64,000 nucleotides of DNA, from the NCBI GenBank assembly GCA_937949945.1, contig CALFEQ010000030.1:70006-134005 (forward strand), given 5' to 3'. Below are positions 46,853 to 54,634 of this stretch, piece after piece (position 1 is the stretch's first letter; each line of letters opens with the position of its first letter). Under the pieces are notes generated by a model, which saw only the letters and a program-made list of their open reading frames with translations, searched no databases and was not told where the DNA came from. A program made the translations under genes and the position numbers. This stretch comes from an uncultured Myxococcales bacterium (GTDB lineage Bacteria > Myxococcota_A > Polyangia > Polyangiales > Polyangiaceae).

Positions 46853-47809
46853 ATGCCCCACATGCGAGGCGAGATCAACGGCAGCTCGACGTGGCACTCC
46901 GCCCCCGGCATGAAGCTCGATCGACGCGCCGACGGCTTCATCCACCGGTTGCTCCACGCCGGAGACGTCCGGCTGCACGTCGCGGAGGCGCGCCCGGACG
47001 GCTGCGACGGATCCGTCGTGCCGGCGGACGTTCCTTTGATCGTGTTCCTCCACGGGTTCCCCGAGTTCTGGTGGTCGTGGCGCCACCAGCTCACGGCGAT
47101 GGCGCGCGCCGGCTACTGGGCCGTCGCACCGGACCTGCGCGGGTACAACGAGTCCGACAAGCCGGAGGGCGTCTCGGCATACGAGGTCGAGAAGCTCGCC
47201 CGCGACGTGGCCGAGCTCATTCGTACGCTCGGCCGCGAGCGCGCGATCGTCGTCGGCCACGACTGGGGTGCGATGGTCGCGTGGACGTTCGCGCAGGAGC
47301 ACCCCGAGATGCTGGAGCGGCTCGCGATCCTCAACGTGCCGCATCCGCTCGTGATGCTCCGCGGCCTGCGCCGGCCGTCGCAGATGCGGAAGAGCTGGTA
47401 CATCTTCTTCTTCCAGCTCCCTCGCATCCCCGAGCGCTTCCTCGCGAAGGACGACTTCGCGTACCTGCGACGGATGTTCCGCGGCGACGGTCTCTCCGGC
47501 GAAGAGACGGAGCGTCTCATCGATGCTCTCCGCATTCCGGGAGCGCTGCCGGCCGCGCTCAACTACTACCGCGCGAGCATGCGCCGCGTGTTGACGGGGC
47601 GCGTCCCGCGGACGCGCCCGATCGAGCAACCGGTCCTCGTGATCTGGGGCGACCGGGATCAGTTCCTCGAGAGCCGGATGGCGGAGCCGCCGAAGCGCTT
47701 CGTCCCGAACGCGCGCGTCGTCCACATCCCCGAGGCGACGCACTGGGTCCAGAACCACGCGCCCGAGCGCGTGAACGAGCTCTTGCTCGAGTTCGTCCGC
47801 GAACGCTGA
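46853..47809 (+). CDS. Epoxide hydrolase-like alpha/beta-hydrolase
   Basis: 318 residues with AGGTGA six bases before the ATG. The epoxide-hydrolase signature is complete: oxyanion HGFPEFWWSWRHQ (67-79), nucleophile Asp137 in GHDWGA, an acidic GDRD at 266-269 and catalytic His297 in ATHWVQ. A cap region at about 165-250 carries Tyr residues usual for epoxide activation. It hydrolyses epoxides to diols, or possibly haloalkanes. Cytosolic; translationally close to the HEAT-repeat gene, though the functional link is unclear. Confidence 0.9.
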   Translation: MPHMRGEINGSSTWHSAPGMKLDRRADGFIHRLLHAGDVRLHVAEARPDGCDGSVVPADVPLIVFLHGFPEFWWSWRHQLTAMARAGYWAVAPDLRGYNESDKPEGVSAYEVEKLARDVAELIRTLGRERAIVVGHDWGAMVAWTFAQEHPEMLERLAILNVPHPLVMLRGLRRPSQMRKSWYIFFFQLPRIPERFLAKDDFAYLRRMFRGDGLSGEETERLIDALRIPGALPAALNYYRASMRRVLTGRVPRTRPIEQPVLVIWGDRDQFLESRMAEPPKRFVPNARVVHIPEATHWVQNHAPERVNELLLEFVRER

Positions 47810-47887
47810 CGGTCGACGCTCGCGCGCTCGCGCGCGCGCCTCGAGCATCGGCAGCTCGTGCGTCGTCGCGTCGTGCGGCACGTGTCG

Positions 47888-47918
47888 TGCTCACGACCTC
47901 CGCACGAGGTCGTGAGCA
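47888..47918 (+). promoter_or_regulatory. 13-bp inverted repeat covering the ribosome site of the CE2-like esterase gene
   Basis: TGCTCACGACCTC, loop CGCAC, GAGGTCGTGAGCA: perfect 13-bp arms. The right arm contains the GAGG ribosome-binding site and its final A is the first base of the ATG at 47918. Folded mRNA would hide the start. It may be a translation-control hairpin or a terminator for the epoxide-hydrolase transcript, whose gene ends at 47809. Confidence 0.55.
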
Positions 47919-49210
47919 TGAGCAGCGTGCACCAGCTAGCGGCGGTCGGGCTGGTCGGTCTCCACCTCTTCCTCTGCGCGGCAGGCGCGTCGTGCTCGTC
48001 GGCCGATCCTCGGGACACGTCGCTCCCGGACGCCGACGCGAGCACAGCAGACGGTGGCGCTCCCCACACGACGGCGAGCAACGGAGAACCATCCGACGGC
48101 GGCGCACTCACCGCCGGCGCGCCCACGTCACCGTCGGTCGAGGAAGGGTCGCCCGCCGTACGGTTCGTCGGACGCTTCGACCGTCGCGACGGCGCAGGGC
48201 CCGTCGCGAGCTGGCCGGGCGCACGCATCTTGGCGCGCTTCGAGGGCACGAGCGTCTCGGTGACGCTCGAGGAGATCGCCCCCGAGTGGATGGAAGGCGC
48301 CCCGAGCGAGTGGGACGTCGCGATCGATCGGGTATGGCAGCCGAAGCTCGTCACGACGCGCGGCGTCCACGCGTATCCGCTCGCCGTCGATCTTCCTCAC
48401 GGCCCGCACGAGGTCGAGCTCTACAAGCGGAGCGAAGCGCAGAACGGGTACACGCGCTTTCTGGGGTTCGACTTCGGAGGCGGGAAGCTCCTGCCACCGC
48501 CGCCGCCGAGCATGCGTCGGATCGAGATCATCGGCGACTCGACGCCCGCCGCGTTCGGCGTGGAAGGCGTGGGCTTCCCGGATAACGTGTGCCCCGGCGT
48601 GAAGCACGCCGCGAAGTGGCAGAACTTCCACAAGTCGTTCGGCGCCTTGCTGGGCAGCACGCTCGACGCCGAGGTCCACGGCACCGTCTACTCCGGCAAG
48701 GGCATCGTGAAGAACATCTGGCGCCCGGACCGCGAGACGCTTCCGGTGGTGTTCCTTCGCGCGAACCCGCTCGACCCGTCGTCGTCGTGGGACTTCTCGT
48801 GGACGCCGGACGTCGTCGTGGTCATGGCCGGAGGAAACGACTTCGCGCTCGGGCTGCCCGACGAGAACGCGGGCGGGCCGCCCTCCCCGGACGAGTTCAC
48901 CAGCGGCTATCGCGCGTTCGTCGACACGCTGCGGGCGAACTACCCGGACGCGCACCTCGTCCTCAGCGTGTCGCCGTCGGTGAAGGACACGGATCCTGCC
49001 GGCCGCCACGCACGCACGCACATCTCGCTGACGACGAGCACGATCGCGAGCGAGCGCAGGGCCGCGGGTGACGCGAGGGTCCACGCGTTCTCGCCCGGCG
49101 TCGCGTCGCCGTCGGAGCTGACGGGCTGCGACTCGCACGGGAACCCGGAGCTCCACCTCCGCCTCGCGAACGAGTACGCGACCTTCGTACGGCGCGAGCT
49201 CGGCTGGTGA
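47918..49210 (+). CDS. CE2-like SGNH carbohydrate esterase lipoprotein
   Basis: 430 residues from ATG 47918 (an upstream frame to 47858 lacks a signal). Lipoprotein signal with Cys26 (GASC), then an Ala/Asp/Thr-rich linker. A beta-sandwich domain (about 80-200, with VRFVGRFDRRDGAGPVASWPG) precedes an SGNH hydrolase domain: IEIIGDSTPAAFG (catalytic Ser), MAGGNDF (Asn block), and a C-terminal CDSHGNPELH with the catalytic Asp/His. This order matches CE2 acetyl-xylan esterases. It probably removes acetyl groups from polysaccharide at the cell surface. Confidence 0.85.
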   Translation: MSSVHQLAAVGLVGLHLFLCAAGASCSSADPRDTSLPDADASTADGGAPHTTASNGEPSDGGALTAGAPTSPSVEEGSPAVRFVGRFDRRDGAGPVASWPGARILARFEGTSVSVTLEEIAPEWMEGAPSEWDVAIDRVWQPKLVTTRGVHAYPLAVDLPHGPHEVELYKRSEAQNGYTRFLGFDFGGGKLLPPPPPSMRRIEIIGDSTPAAFGVEGVGFPDNVCPGVKHAAKWQNFHKSFGALLGSTLDAEVHGTVYSGKGIVKNIWRPDRETLPVVFLRANPLDPSSSWDFSWTPDVVVVMAGGNDFALGLPDENAGGPPSPDEFTSGYRAFVDTLRANYPDAHLVLSVSPSVKDTDPAGRHARTHISLTTSTIASERRAAGDARVHAFSPGVASPSELTGCDSHGNPELHLRLANEYATFVRRELGW

Positions 49211-49243
49211 GCGCGACCCGCGACGGGGTAGCATCGGACCCCG

Positions 49244-50437
49244 ATGGCTGGCCCTACCCCCGTCGAGCTGTCCGCGGACTGCGAGGCGTGCGGTCTCGAG
49301 GCCGGCGTCGTCGAGGTCTACGACGCGCTCGTCGCCGCGTGCCGGTTCGGGCTGCCGGCGAGCGCGCGCTGCAAGCTCTGCTCGGCGGCGTGGGAGGGCG
49401 TCTTCGACCGCACGCCCCGGAGCCCGCTCCGCGACGTGCCGGCGAACCGCTGCCCCGCTTGTCTCGGCGAGCTCGGCCCCACGGCGATCGACGAACGCCG
49501 CTGCACGAGCTGCGGGGCGCGCGCGGCGCTCGTCGAGAAGACCCCGCCGATGCGTTTCGACGCGCTCGCCGACCTCGAGCGCGCGCTCGGCGCTTGGGCG
49601 GAGAGAGACGGCTTTGCGTCGATCCAGGCGCTCCTCACGGCCACGTTCGTCGACCCGGATCCGAGGGCGATCTTCGAGGCGATGCGTCGTGGTGAGCGGA
49701 TCGAGGTGCTCGCCGATCCGTTCGCCACCATGGGGGTCCGCACGACCGGCGGGGGAAGGCAGGCGGCGGGCGGCGAGCGGAGAGTGACGGAGGCGGCGGC
49801 GAAGACGGTGCCGATGCCGGCGCACGCTTCTCCTTCTCCCGCTCCTTCTCGCTCGCGCGAGCACGAGCACGAGAGGTGGCGGCTGGAGACGCCTCGCACG
49901 GCTGACGACGCAATCGCGACCGAGTCGGGTCGGCACGTGATCGGCGATCCCGCCGACGCGAACCCGCTCGCGCCGACGGCGCCCACCGCGGAGCCGGTCG
50001 AGCCGCCGCCGCCTTCGGCGCCGCCGCGCGCGATCGTCTACCCGCTCGTCAGCGTGATCATGGCGGACGGCGAGGTGCATCCCGAGGAGCTGGCGCTCGT
50101 CGACAGGTTCCTCGAGAGCGAGGGGCTCGCGCGGCTCGCCGAGCACGAGATGCGCGTCCACCATCCGTCGGAGGTCGCGCATCTCGTGCCGAAGGAGCGT
50201 CGCGAGGAGGTCGTGAAGCTCATGTGCGAGAGCGCGGCGATCGACGGGATGCCCGACGAGAGCGAGCGTCGCGTCATCTACGCGTACGCGCGTGCGTGGG
50301 ACGTCGACGAAGAGAAGGTCGACTTCTGGATGTGGGGCTACGAGGCCATGAACACGTCCCTCGCGCGCGGACTCTGGCTGAAGATCCGGCGCTTCGTCCT
50401 GTCGGCACGATGGGGCGAGAGCGAGACGAGGGACTGA
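49244..50437 (+). CDS. Zinc-ribbon plus TerB-like domain protein
   Basis: 397 residues, cytosolic. Four CxxC pairs lie at the N-terminus (Cys13/16, 43/46, 70/73, 87/90), enough for two zinc ribbons. A middle disordered stretch rich in Ala/Glu/Pro/Ser follows (about 165-260). The C-terminal 125 residues have a TerB-like helical pattern with acidic metal-binding turns (VSVIMADGEVHPEELALVDRFL, MCESAAIDGMPDESERR). TerB domains bind Ca2+ and are linked to membrane stress. It begins upstream of the MoxR/DUF58 genes on the same strand, 55 bases before MoxR, so it may act with them. No tellurite-resistance genes are near. Confidence 0.75.
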   Translation: MAGPTPVELSADCEACGLEAGVVEVYDALVAACRFGLPASARCKLCSAAWEGVFDRTPRSPLRDVPANRCPACLGELGPTAIDERRCTSCGARAALVEKTPPMRFDALADLERALGAWAERDGFASIQALLTATFVDPDPRAIFEAMRRGERIEVLADPFATMGVRTTGGGRQAAGGERRVTEAAAKTVPMPAHASPSPAPSRSREHEHERWRLETPRTADDAIATESGRHVIGDPADANPLAPTAPTAEPVEPPPPSAPPRAIVYPLVSVIMADGEVHPEELALVDRFLESEGLARLAEHEMRVHHPSEVAHLVPKERREEVVKLMCESAAIDGMPDESERRVIYAYARAWDVDEEKVDFWMWGYEAMNTSLARGLWLKIRRFVLSARWGESETRD

Positions 50438-50492
50438 CTCCGACTCCGGCCTTCGTGGCGAGCCGGCCGCGGACGATGTAGCTTGGTGCGCG

Positions 50493-51464
50493 ATGCAGAA
50501 CGTCCCGCAGCAGGTGCCTGCGGCCGGCCCCTCGGCCGTCGATCCTCGGATCCCGGAGCAGTTCCAGCGCGTCGCGGCGAACATCCGCAAGGTGATCCTC
50601 GGCAAGGACGAGGTGATCGCGCGTCTCCTCTGGGCGGTCGCCGCGCAGGGACACGTCCTGTTCCGCGACGTGCCCGGCGTCGGCAAGACGATGCTCGCGA
50701 AGGCGTTCGCGGCGAGCGTCGACTGCACGTTCAAGCGCATTCAGTTCACGCCCGACCTGCTCCCGATGGACGTGTCCGGCTCGAACGTCTTCGACATGCG
50801 GAGCAAGACGTTCCAGTTCCAGCCCGGCCCCGTCTTCACGAACGTCCTGCTCGCCGACGAGATCAACCGTGCGCCGCCGAAGACGCAGTCGGCGCTGCTC
50901 GAGGTCATGGAGGAGCGGCAGGTCACGGTCGAGGGAACGACGCACAAGCTCGAGATGCCGTTCATCGCGATCGCGACGATGAACCCGCTCGACGACGAGG
51001 GCACCTATCCCCTGCCCGCCGCGCAGCTCGATCGCTTCATGATGATGCTCTCCGTCGGCTATCCGCCCGAGGAGGCCGAGGCGAAGATGCTCGAGGTGCA
51101 CCTCGGTCAAGCGCCCGCCATCTCGGCCCTCTCGCCCGTGATCGGCAAGGAGGACGTCATCCACTGGCAGCGCGAGGTCCCCAAGGTCTACGTCTCGCCG
51201 GAGATGCGCCGCTATCTCGTCGCGGTGCTGAAGGCGATCCGCACCGACGATCGCAACCTCCGTTCGGTGTCGCCGCGCTCGACGCTCCTGCTCGCTCGCG
51301 CCTGTCAGGCACGCGCGATGTTCTCGGGCCGAGGCTTCGTGACCGTCGAGGACGTCAAAGCCCTCGCCCCCGACGTGCTCGGCCACCGCGTGATGACGAG
51401 CGACTCGGGCGTCGGCCGCGAGCTCGTCGCCCACTGTCTCGAGCGCGTGCCTGCGCCGGCCTGA
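50493..51464 (+). CDS. MoxR-family AAA ATPase
   Basis: 323 residues. Walker A is GVGKT at 62-66; Walker B ends at Asp122-Glu123 (VLLADEINRAPPKTQ); sensor 1 is ATMNPLDDEG. The MoxR pattern FQFQPGPVFTNVLL precedes Walker B. These AAA+ ATPases work as chaperones for VWA/DUF58 proteins and often in metal insertion or stress responses. Here a DUF58 protein gene follows 79 bases later and a DUF4129-like membrane protein after that, the classic MoxR neighbourhood. Protein and context both strong. Confidence 0.93.
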   Translation: MQNVPQQVPAAGPSAVDPRIPEQFQRVAANIRKVILGKDEVIARLLWAVAAQGHVLFRDVPGVGKTMLAKAFAASVDCTFKRIQFTPDLLPMDVSGSNVFDMRSKTFQFQPGPVFTNVLLADEINRAPPKTQSALLEVMEERQVTVEGTTHKLEMPFIAIATMNPLDDEGTYPLPAAQLDRFMMMLSVGYPPEEAEAKMLEVHLGQAPAISALSPVIGKEDVIHWQREVPKVYVSPEMRRYLVAVLKAIRTDDRNLRSVSPRSTLLLARACQARAMFSGRGFVTVEDVKALAPDVLGHRVMTSDSGVGRELVAHCLERVPAPA

Positions 51465-51543
51465 CGACACGACCGCGAGGCTTCTAGGTCCACCGACGCC
51501 ACGCTAGCCTCGAAGACGGCATGATCCTGCGCCGCGAAGCCGA

Positions 51544-53271
51544 ATGAGGACGCTCTACCGCCTCCTCCGTGCGGGGTTCCACACGTGTCTCCTCTTCGTG
51601 CTGCCGTGGGCCACCGGCGCGCTCGCCGGCCTGGTGTTCGACGTGCGCGAGGTCTCCGAGACGTCGGGCGAGCTCGCGAGCTTCTTCGGGATGGTCGTCG
51701 TCCCGCTGCTCCTGCTCCAGCTCGTCGCGATCGCCGTGAAGGTCGGTCGTGAGCTCCGCATCCAGAAGGCGGAGGGACGGCAGGGTTTCCGCGTGCTGGT
51801 CGACGCGGTCGATCGCCACGTGCGCGTGCTCACGGGCCGCGGGATCGGCATGGCGGGCGTCTCCTTGCTCATGGTCGGGATCGCGCTCGCCGCGAGGTGG
51901 GGTCAGTTCGGCGTCCTCGCGGTCGCCGGGCTCGGCATCATGTACATCGCGGCGACGGGCGCCACGCTCGTCTCGGCGTTCGCGGTCCGCGCGTTCGACG
52001 ACCGTGTCCGGCGCGGGCGCGGCGCGATCGATCGCGAGATGTCCCCCACCGTCGTCGACGCGGGCGATCCCGTCGAGGAGCGCTTCTTCCTCGCGCGCGT
52101 CCCGGTCCCGCCCGGATTCCGCCTGCACATCGAGGAGCAGCTCCCGCACCGTCTCGGAGGCGACACGCGCTTCGCCGTCGATCGGAGCGTCTCGCGCGCG
52201 GAGGTCACCGTATCGGCGCCGCTGCCGCGGACGCCCCGCGGCGTCTACAAGCTCGGCCCGGCCGACATCTGGTACGAGGACGTCTTCGGGCTCACGCGCG
52301 TCTTCGTCGCGACCCGCGCGACCGCCTCGCTCCGCTCGCTTCCGCGCGTGCGCCCGGTGGTGTTCGAGCGCAGGCCGCGCTCGCTCGCACGCGCGGAAGG
52401 CCCGCTGAGCCTCCTGTCACGCATCGCGACGGAGGAGCACTTCCGTACGCGCGCGTACGTGCAGGGCGACGATCTCCGACGCGTCCACTGGAAGCAGTCG
52501 ATCAACACCGGGAGCTTGATGGTCCGCGTCCCCGAGGCGATCCCGTACGCGCCCACGCGCGTGCGCCTCGTGCTCGACACGTACCTGCCCCCCGGCTGGC
52601 GCGTGGCCGCGACGGCCGGCGGCCGCCGGGTCGAGGACGGCGAGCGCGCCGTGGCACGTGCGCCGGATGCGCTCGACGACGTGCTCGATCTGCTCGTCGA
52701 GGGATGGCTCGGCCTCGCCCACGCGCTGCTCAAGCGCGGCGAGAAGGTGACGCTCGTCGCTGCGGTGAAGGAGACCGGTCCCAACCGGTCCGAGAGCGTC
52801 GTCGTCCGCGAAGTGGAGTGCAAGCGGGGCGAGGAGCGGAAGTGGCGCGCGATCGGGGCGGATGCAGCGTGGCAGTACGAGGTCACGCCGGGCTCGCTCA
52901 TGGGGCGGATCGATCCGCGCGACGCGAAGGCGAGCGTCGTCGTCGTCTCGGCCGGCCTCGCGATCGCCGACGTCCACCCCGCCCCCGGGACGAGCTGGGT
53001 CATCGCCGACGGCGCGTCCGTCGTGAACGATCCGCCGAGCGACCATCTCGGCTTTCTGCGGCGGCTCGTGGTCTCCGACTACCCCGTCGGCGCCGAAGAC
53101 AACAAGCTCGACCTCGCGCGGCTCCTCGCTCCGAAGCCGCCGTCACCGGAGAAGGTCCGCGCCGAGCTCGCGCGCGCGACCTCGTTCGCCGTCGACCACG
53201 TCCGCTCCGCGAACGCGCCCGTCAACGTCGTGCGCCGGCGCGGCGTCGCCATCGCGCTGGAGGTCCCGTGA
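51544..53271 (+). CDS. DUF58-domain protein
   Basis: 575 residues. N-terminal hydrophobic helices (about 10-35, 50-70 and 95-140) are followed by a large cytoplasmic or periplasmic region containing the DUF58 core: the GDDLRRVHWKQS motif near 306-317, preceded by a FRTRAYVQ segment. DUF58 proteins have a VWA-like beta-sandwich and associate with MoxR ATPases. Longer than most DUF58 proteins because of the N-terminal membrane part. Its stop overlaps the GTG start of the next gene by four bases. Confidence 0.9.
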   Translation: MRTLYRLLRAGFHTCLLFVLPWATGALAGLVFDVREVSETSGELASFFGMVVVPLLLLQLVAIAVKVGRELRIQKAEGRQGFRVLVDAVDRHVRVLTGRGIGMAGVSLLMVGIALAARWGQFGVLAVAGLGIMYIAATGATLVSAFAVRAFDDRVRRGRGAIDREMSPTVVDAGDPVEERFFLARVPVPPGFRLHIEEQLPHRLGGDTRFAVDRSVSRAEVTVSAPLPRTPRGVYKLGPADIWYEDVFGLTRVFVATRATASLRSLPRVRPVVFERRPRSLARAEGPLSLLSRIATEEHFRTRAYVQGDDLRRVHWKQSINTGSLMVRVPEAIPYAPTRVRLVLDTYLPPGWRVAATAGGRRVEDGERAVARAPDALDDVLDLLVEGWLGLAHALLKRGEKVTLVAAVKETGPNRSESVVVREVECKRGEERKWRAIGADAAWQYEVTPGSLMGRIDPRDAKASVVVVSAGLAIADVHPAPGTSWVIADGASVVNDPPSDHLGFLRRLVVSDYPVGAEDNKLDLARLLAPKPPSPEKVRAELARATSFAVDHVRSANAPVNVVRRRGVAIALEVP

Positions 53272-54584
53272 ACAGCCGCACCCGTGTGCCGCGCTGGACG
53301 CCTCCGCTCCGCGAAGCGATCCGCCTCGCTTGGCGTCCCGCGCTCGCCTACCTCGTCTTCACCGCGCTCGGCTCGTTCGCGCTGCTCGTGACGGTCGCGT
53401 GGTACTCGCGAGGCGACGGCAAGGACGTGCTCCTCTTGATGTTCGGGCTCGGAGCCGCCTTCGTCGGCGTCCTGCTCGGTCAGTTCCTCGCGCTCCTCCG
53501 TCTCCGCGCGCTCCCCGTCTTCATCGTCGCCGGCATGTGCATCACGGGCGCCGTCTGGATGTCGACGATGGCGGTCCGCTGGGCGTTGTCGTCCCGCGCG
53601 TTCCCGGGCGGCGAGTACCTCGTCGTGTGCCTGATCTTCTTCTTCTTCGCCTTCCCGTGCGGGCTCCTGTCGCTCATGCACCGCTGGGAGCTCTTGGCGT
53701 CCTTCTGGCCGGCCGTCGGATGGATCGGCGCCGTCTTCGTGATCCTCAACGAGGAGAACCGCGTCCACGTCTGGGAACGGAGCAAGATCAGCGCGTGGCT
53801 CCCCGTGCCGCTCGCCTTCCTCGCATGCTTCCTCGTCCTCTGGCTCTTCTACCTCGCGGCGAAGCAGGCGATGCGCGTCGAGCTGTGGCAGGCGCTCTCG
53901 GGCGCCGCAGCGCGGCGGATCGCGAAGAAGGAGGCGCGCAAGAAGAACGCGGTCGGGGCGCTCCCGCGGAAGAACATCGTCGCGATCCTGCTCGTGGCCG
54001 GGCTGCTCTTCGCGCTCACCGCCGTCCTGGCGCCCTACCTCTGGCGGACGGGCAAAGGTGATCGCGAAGGTCAGCGACGGAGCCCGGACACGACCGAAGA
54101 GCGCGCGCCGCGGATCGGCCGCGGCTTCGACGGCGAGGCGATCGTGCGGGAGCTGCAGAAGGTCGCGCGCGCGGCGAAGGAGGTGCTCCCGAAGCTCTGG
54201 CCGCTCCTCCTTCTTCTCCTCCTCTATCGCCCTGCCAAGCGCGCGCTGCTCCTCACGCACCTGAAGGCGCCGATCGTGCCCACGCCGCCCTCGGAGCGCA
54301 TCGACAACCTCTGGGAGTACGTCCGCATCGCCGCCGAGGACGCCGGCGTCGTCCCGAGCGCGTCCGACTCGGTCGAGCAGCTCCTCTCGCGCATCCCCGA
54401 AGAGCGCGCGTCGGAGGCGCTCGCGAAGTCCGCCGAGATCTACGTCCGAACGCGCTACGGCTTCACGGTGCAACCGGGCGACCCGGTCGCGATGCGCACG
54501 TACGCGACGGAGGCCGCGCGTGCCCTCCGCAAGGATCTGGGCGTCTGGGCCACCATCAAGAACTGGTGGCGTCCACTCTCGTGA
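53268..54584 (+). CDS. Membrane protein with DUF4129-like C-terminus
   Basis: 438 residues from a GTG at 53268 that overlaps the DUF58 stop (GTGA); a long open frame continuing upstream is a shadow. Six to eight hydrophobic segments occupy about 23-215 and 238-255, with one more at about 310-322. The C-terminal soluble part (NLWEYVRIAAEDAGVVPSASD, then a Tyr/Arg-rich RTRYGF) looks like the DUF4129 domain found in MoxR/transglutaminase loci. It completes the three-gene MoxR unit. Role unknown. Confidence 0.78.
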   Translation: MNSRTRVPRWTPPLREAIRLAWRPALAYLVFTALGSFALLVTVAWYSRGDGKDVLLLMFGLGAAFVGVLLGQFLALLRLRALPVFIVAGMCITGAVWMSTMAVRWALSSRAFPGGEYLVVCLIFFFFAFPCGLLSLMHRWELLASFWPAVGWIGAVFVILNEENRVHVWERSKISAWLPVPLAFLACFLVLWLFYLAAKQAMRVELWQALSGAAARRIAKKEARKKNAVGALPRKNIVAILLVAGLLFALTAVLAPYLWRTGKGDREGQRRSPDTTEERAPRIGRGFDGEAIVRELQKVARAAKEVLPKLWPLLLLLLLYRPAKRALLLTHLKAPIVPTPPSERIDNLWEYVRIAAEDAGVVPSASDSVEQLLSRIPEERASEALAKSAEIYVRTRYGFTVQPGDPVAMRTYATEAARALRKDLGVWATIKNWWRPLS

Positions 54585-54634
54585 GCGATCGCAGCGCTCG
54601 AAAAACCGCGCTGCCGATTCTAGTATCCAACGAC

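Noticed and set aside
51897..53267. Upstream extension of the DUF4129-like frame through the DUF58 gene
   Set aside because: DUF58 motifs are in the other frame and a GTGA overlap gives a natural start at 53268.
49244..54584. Phage-defence or tellurite-resistance island
   Set aside because: TerB-like domain plus MoxR/DUF58 alone do not make a known defence set, no ter operon or nuclease partner is present, and base composition matches the neighbours.
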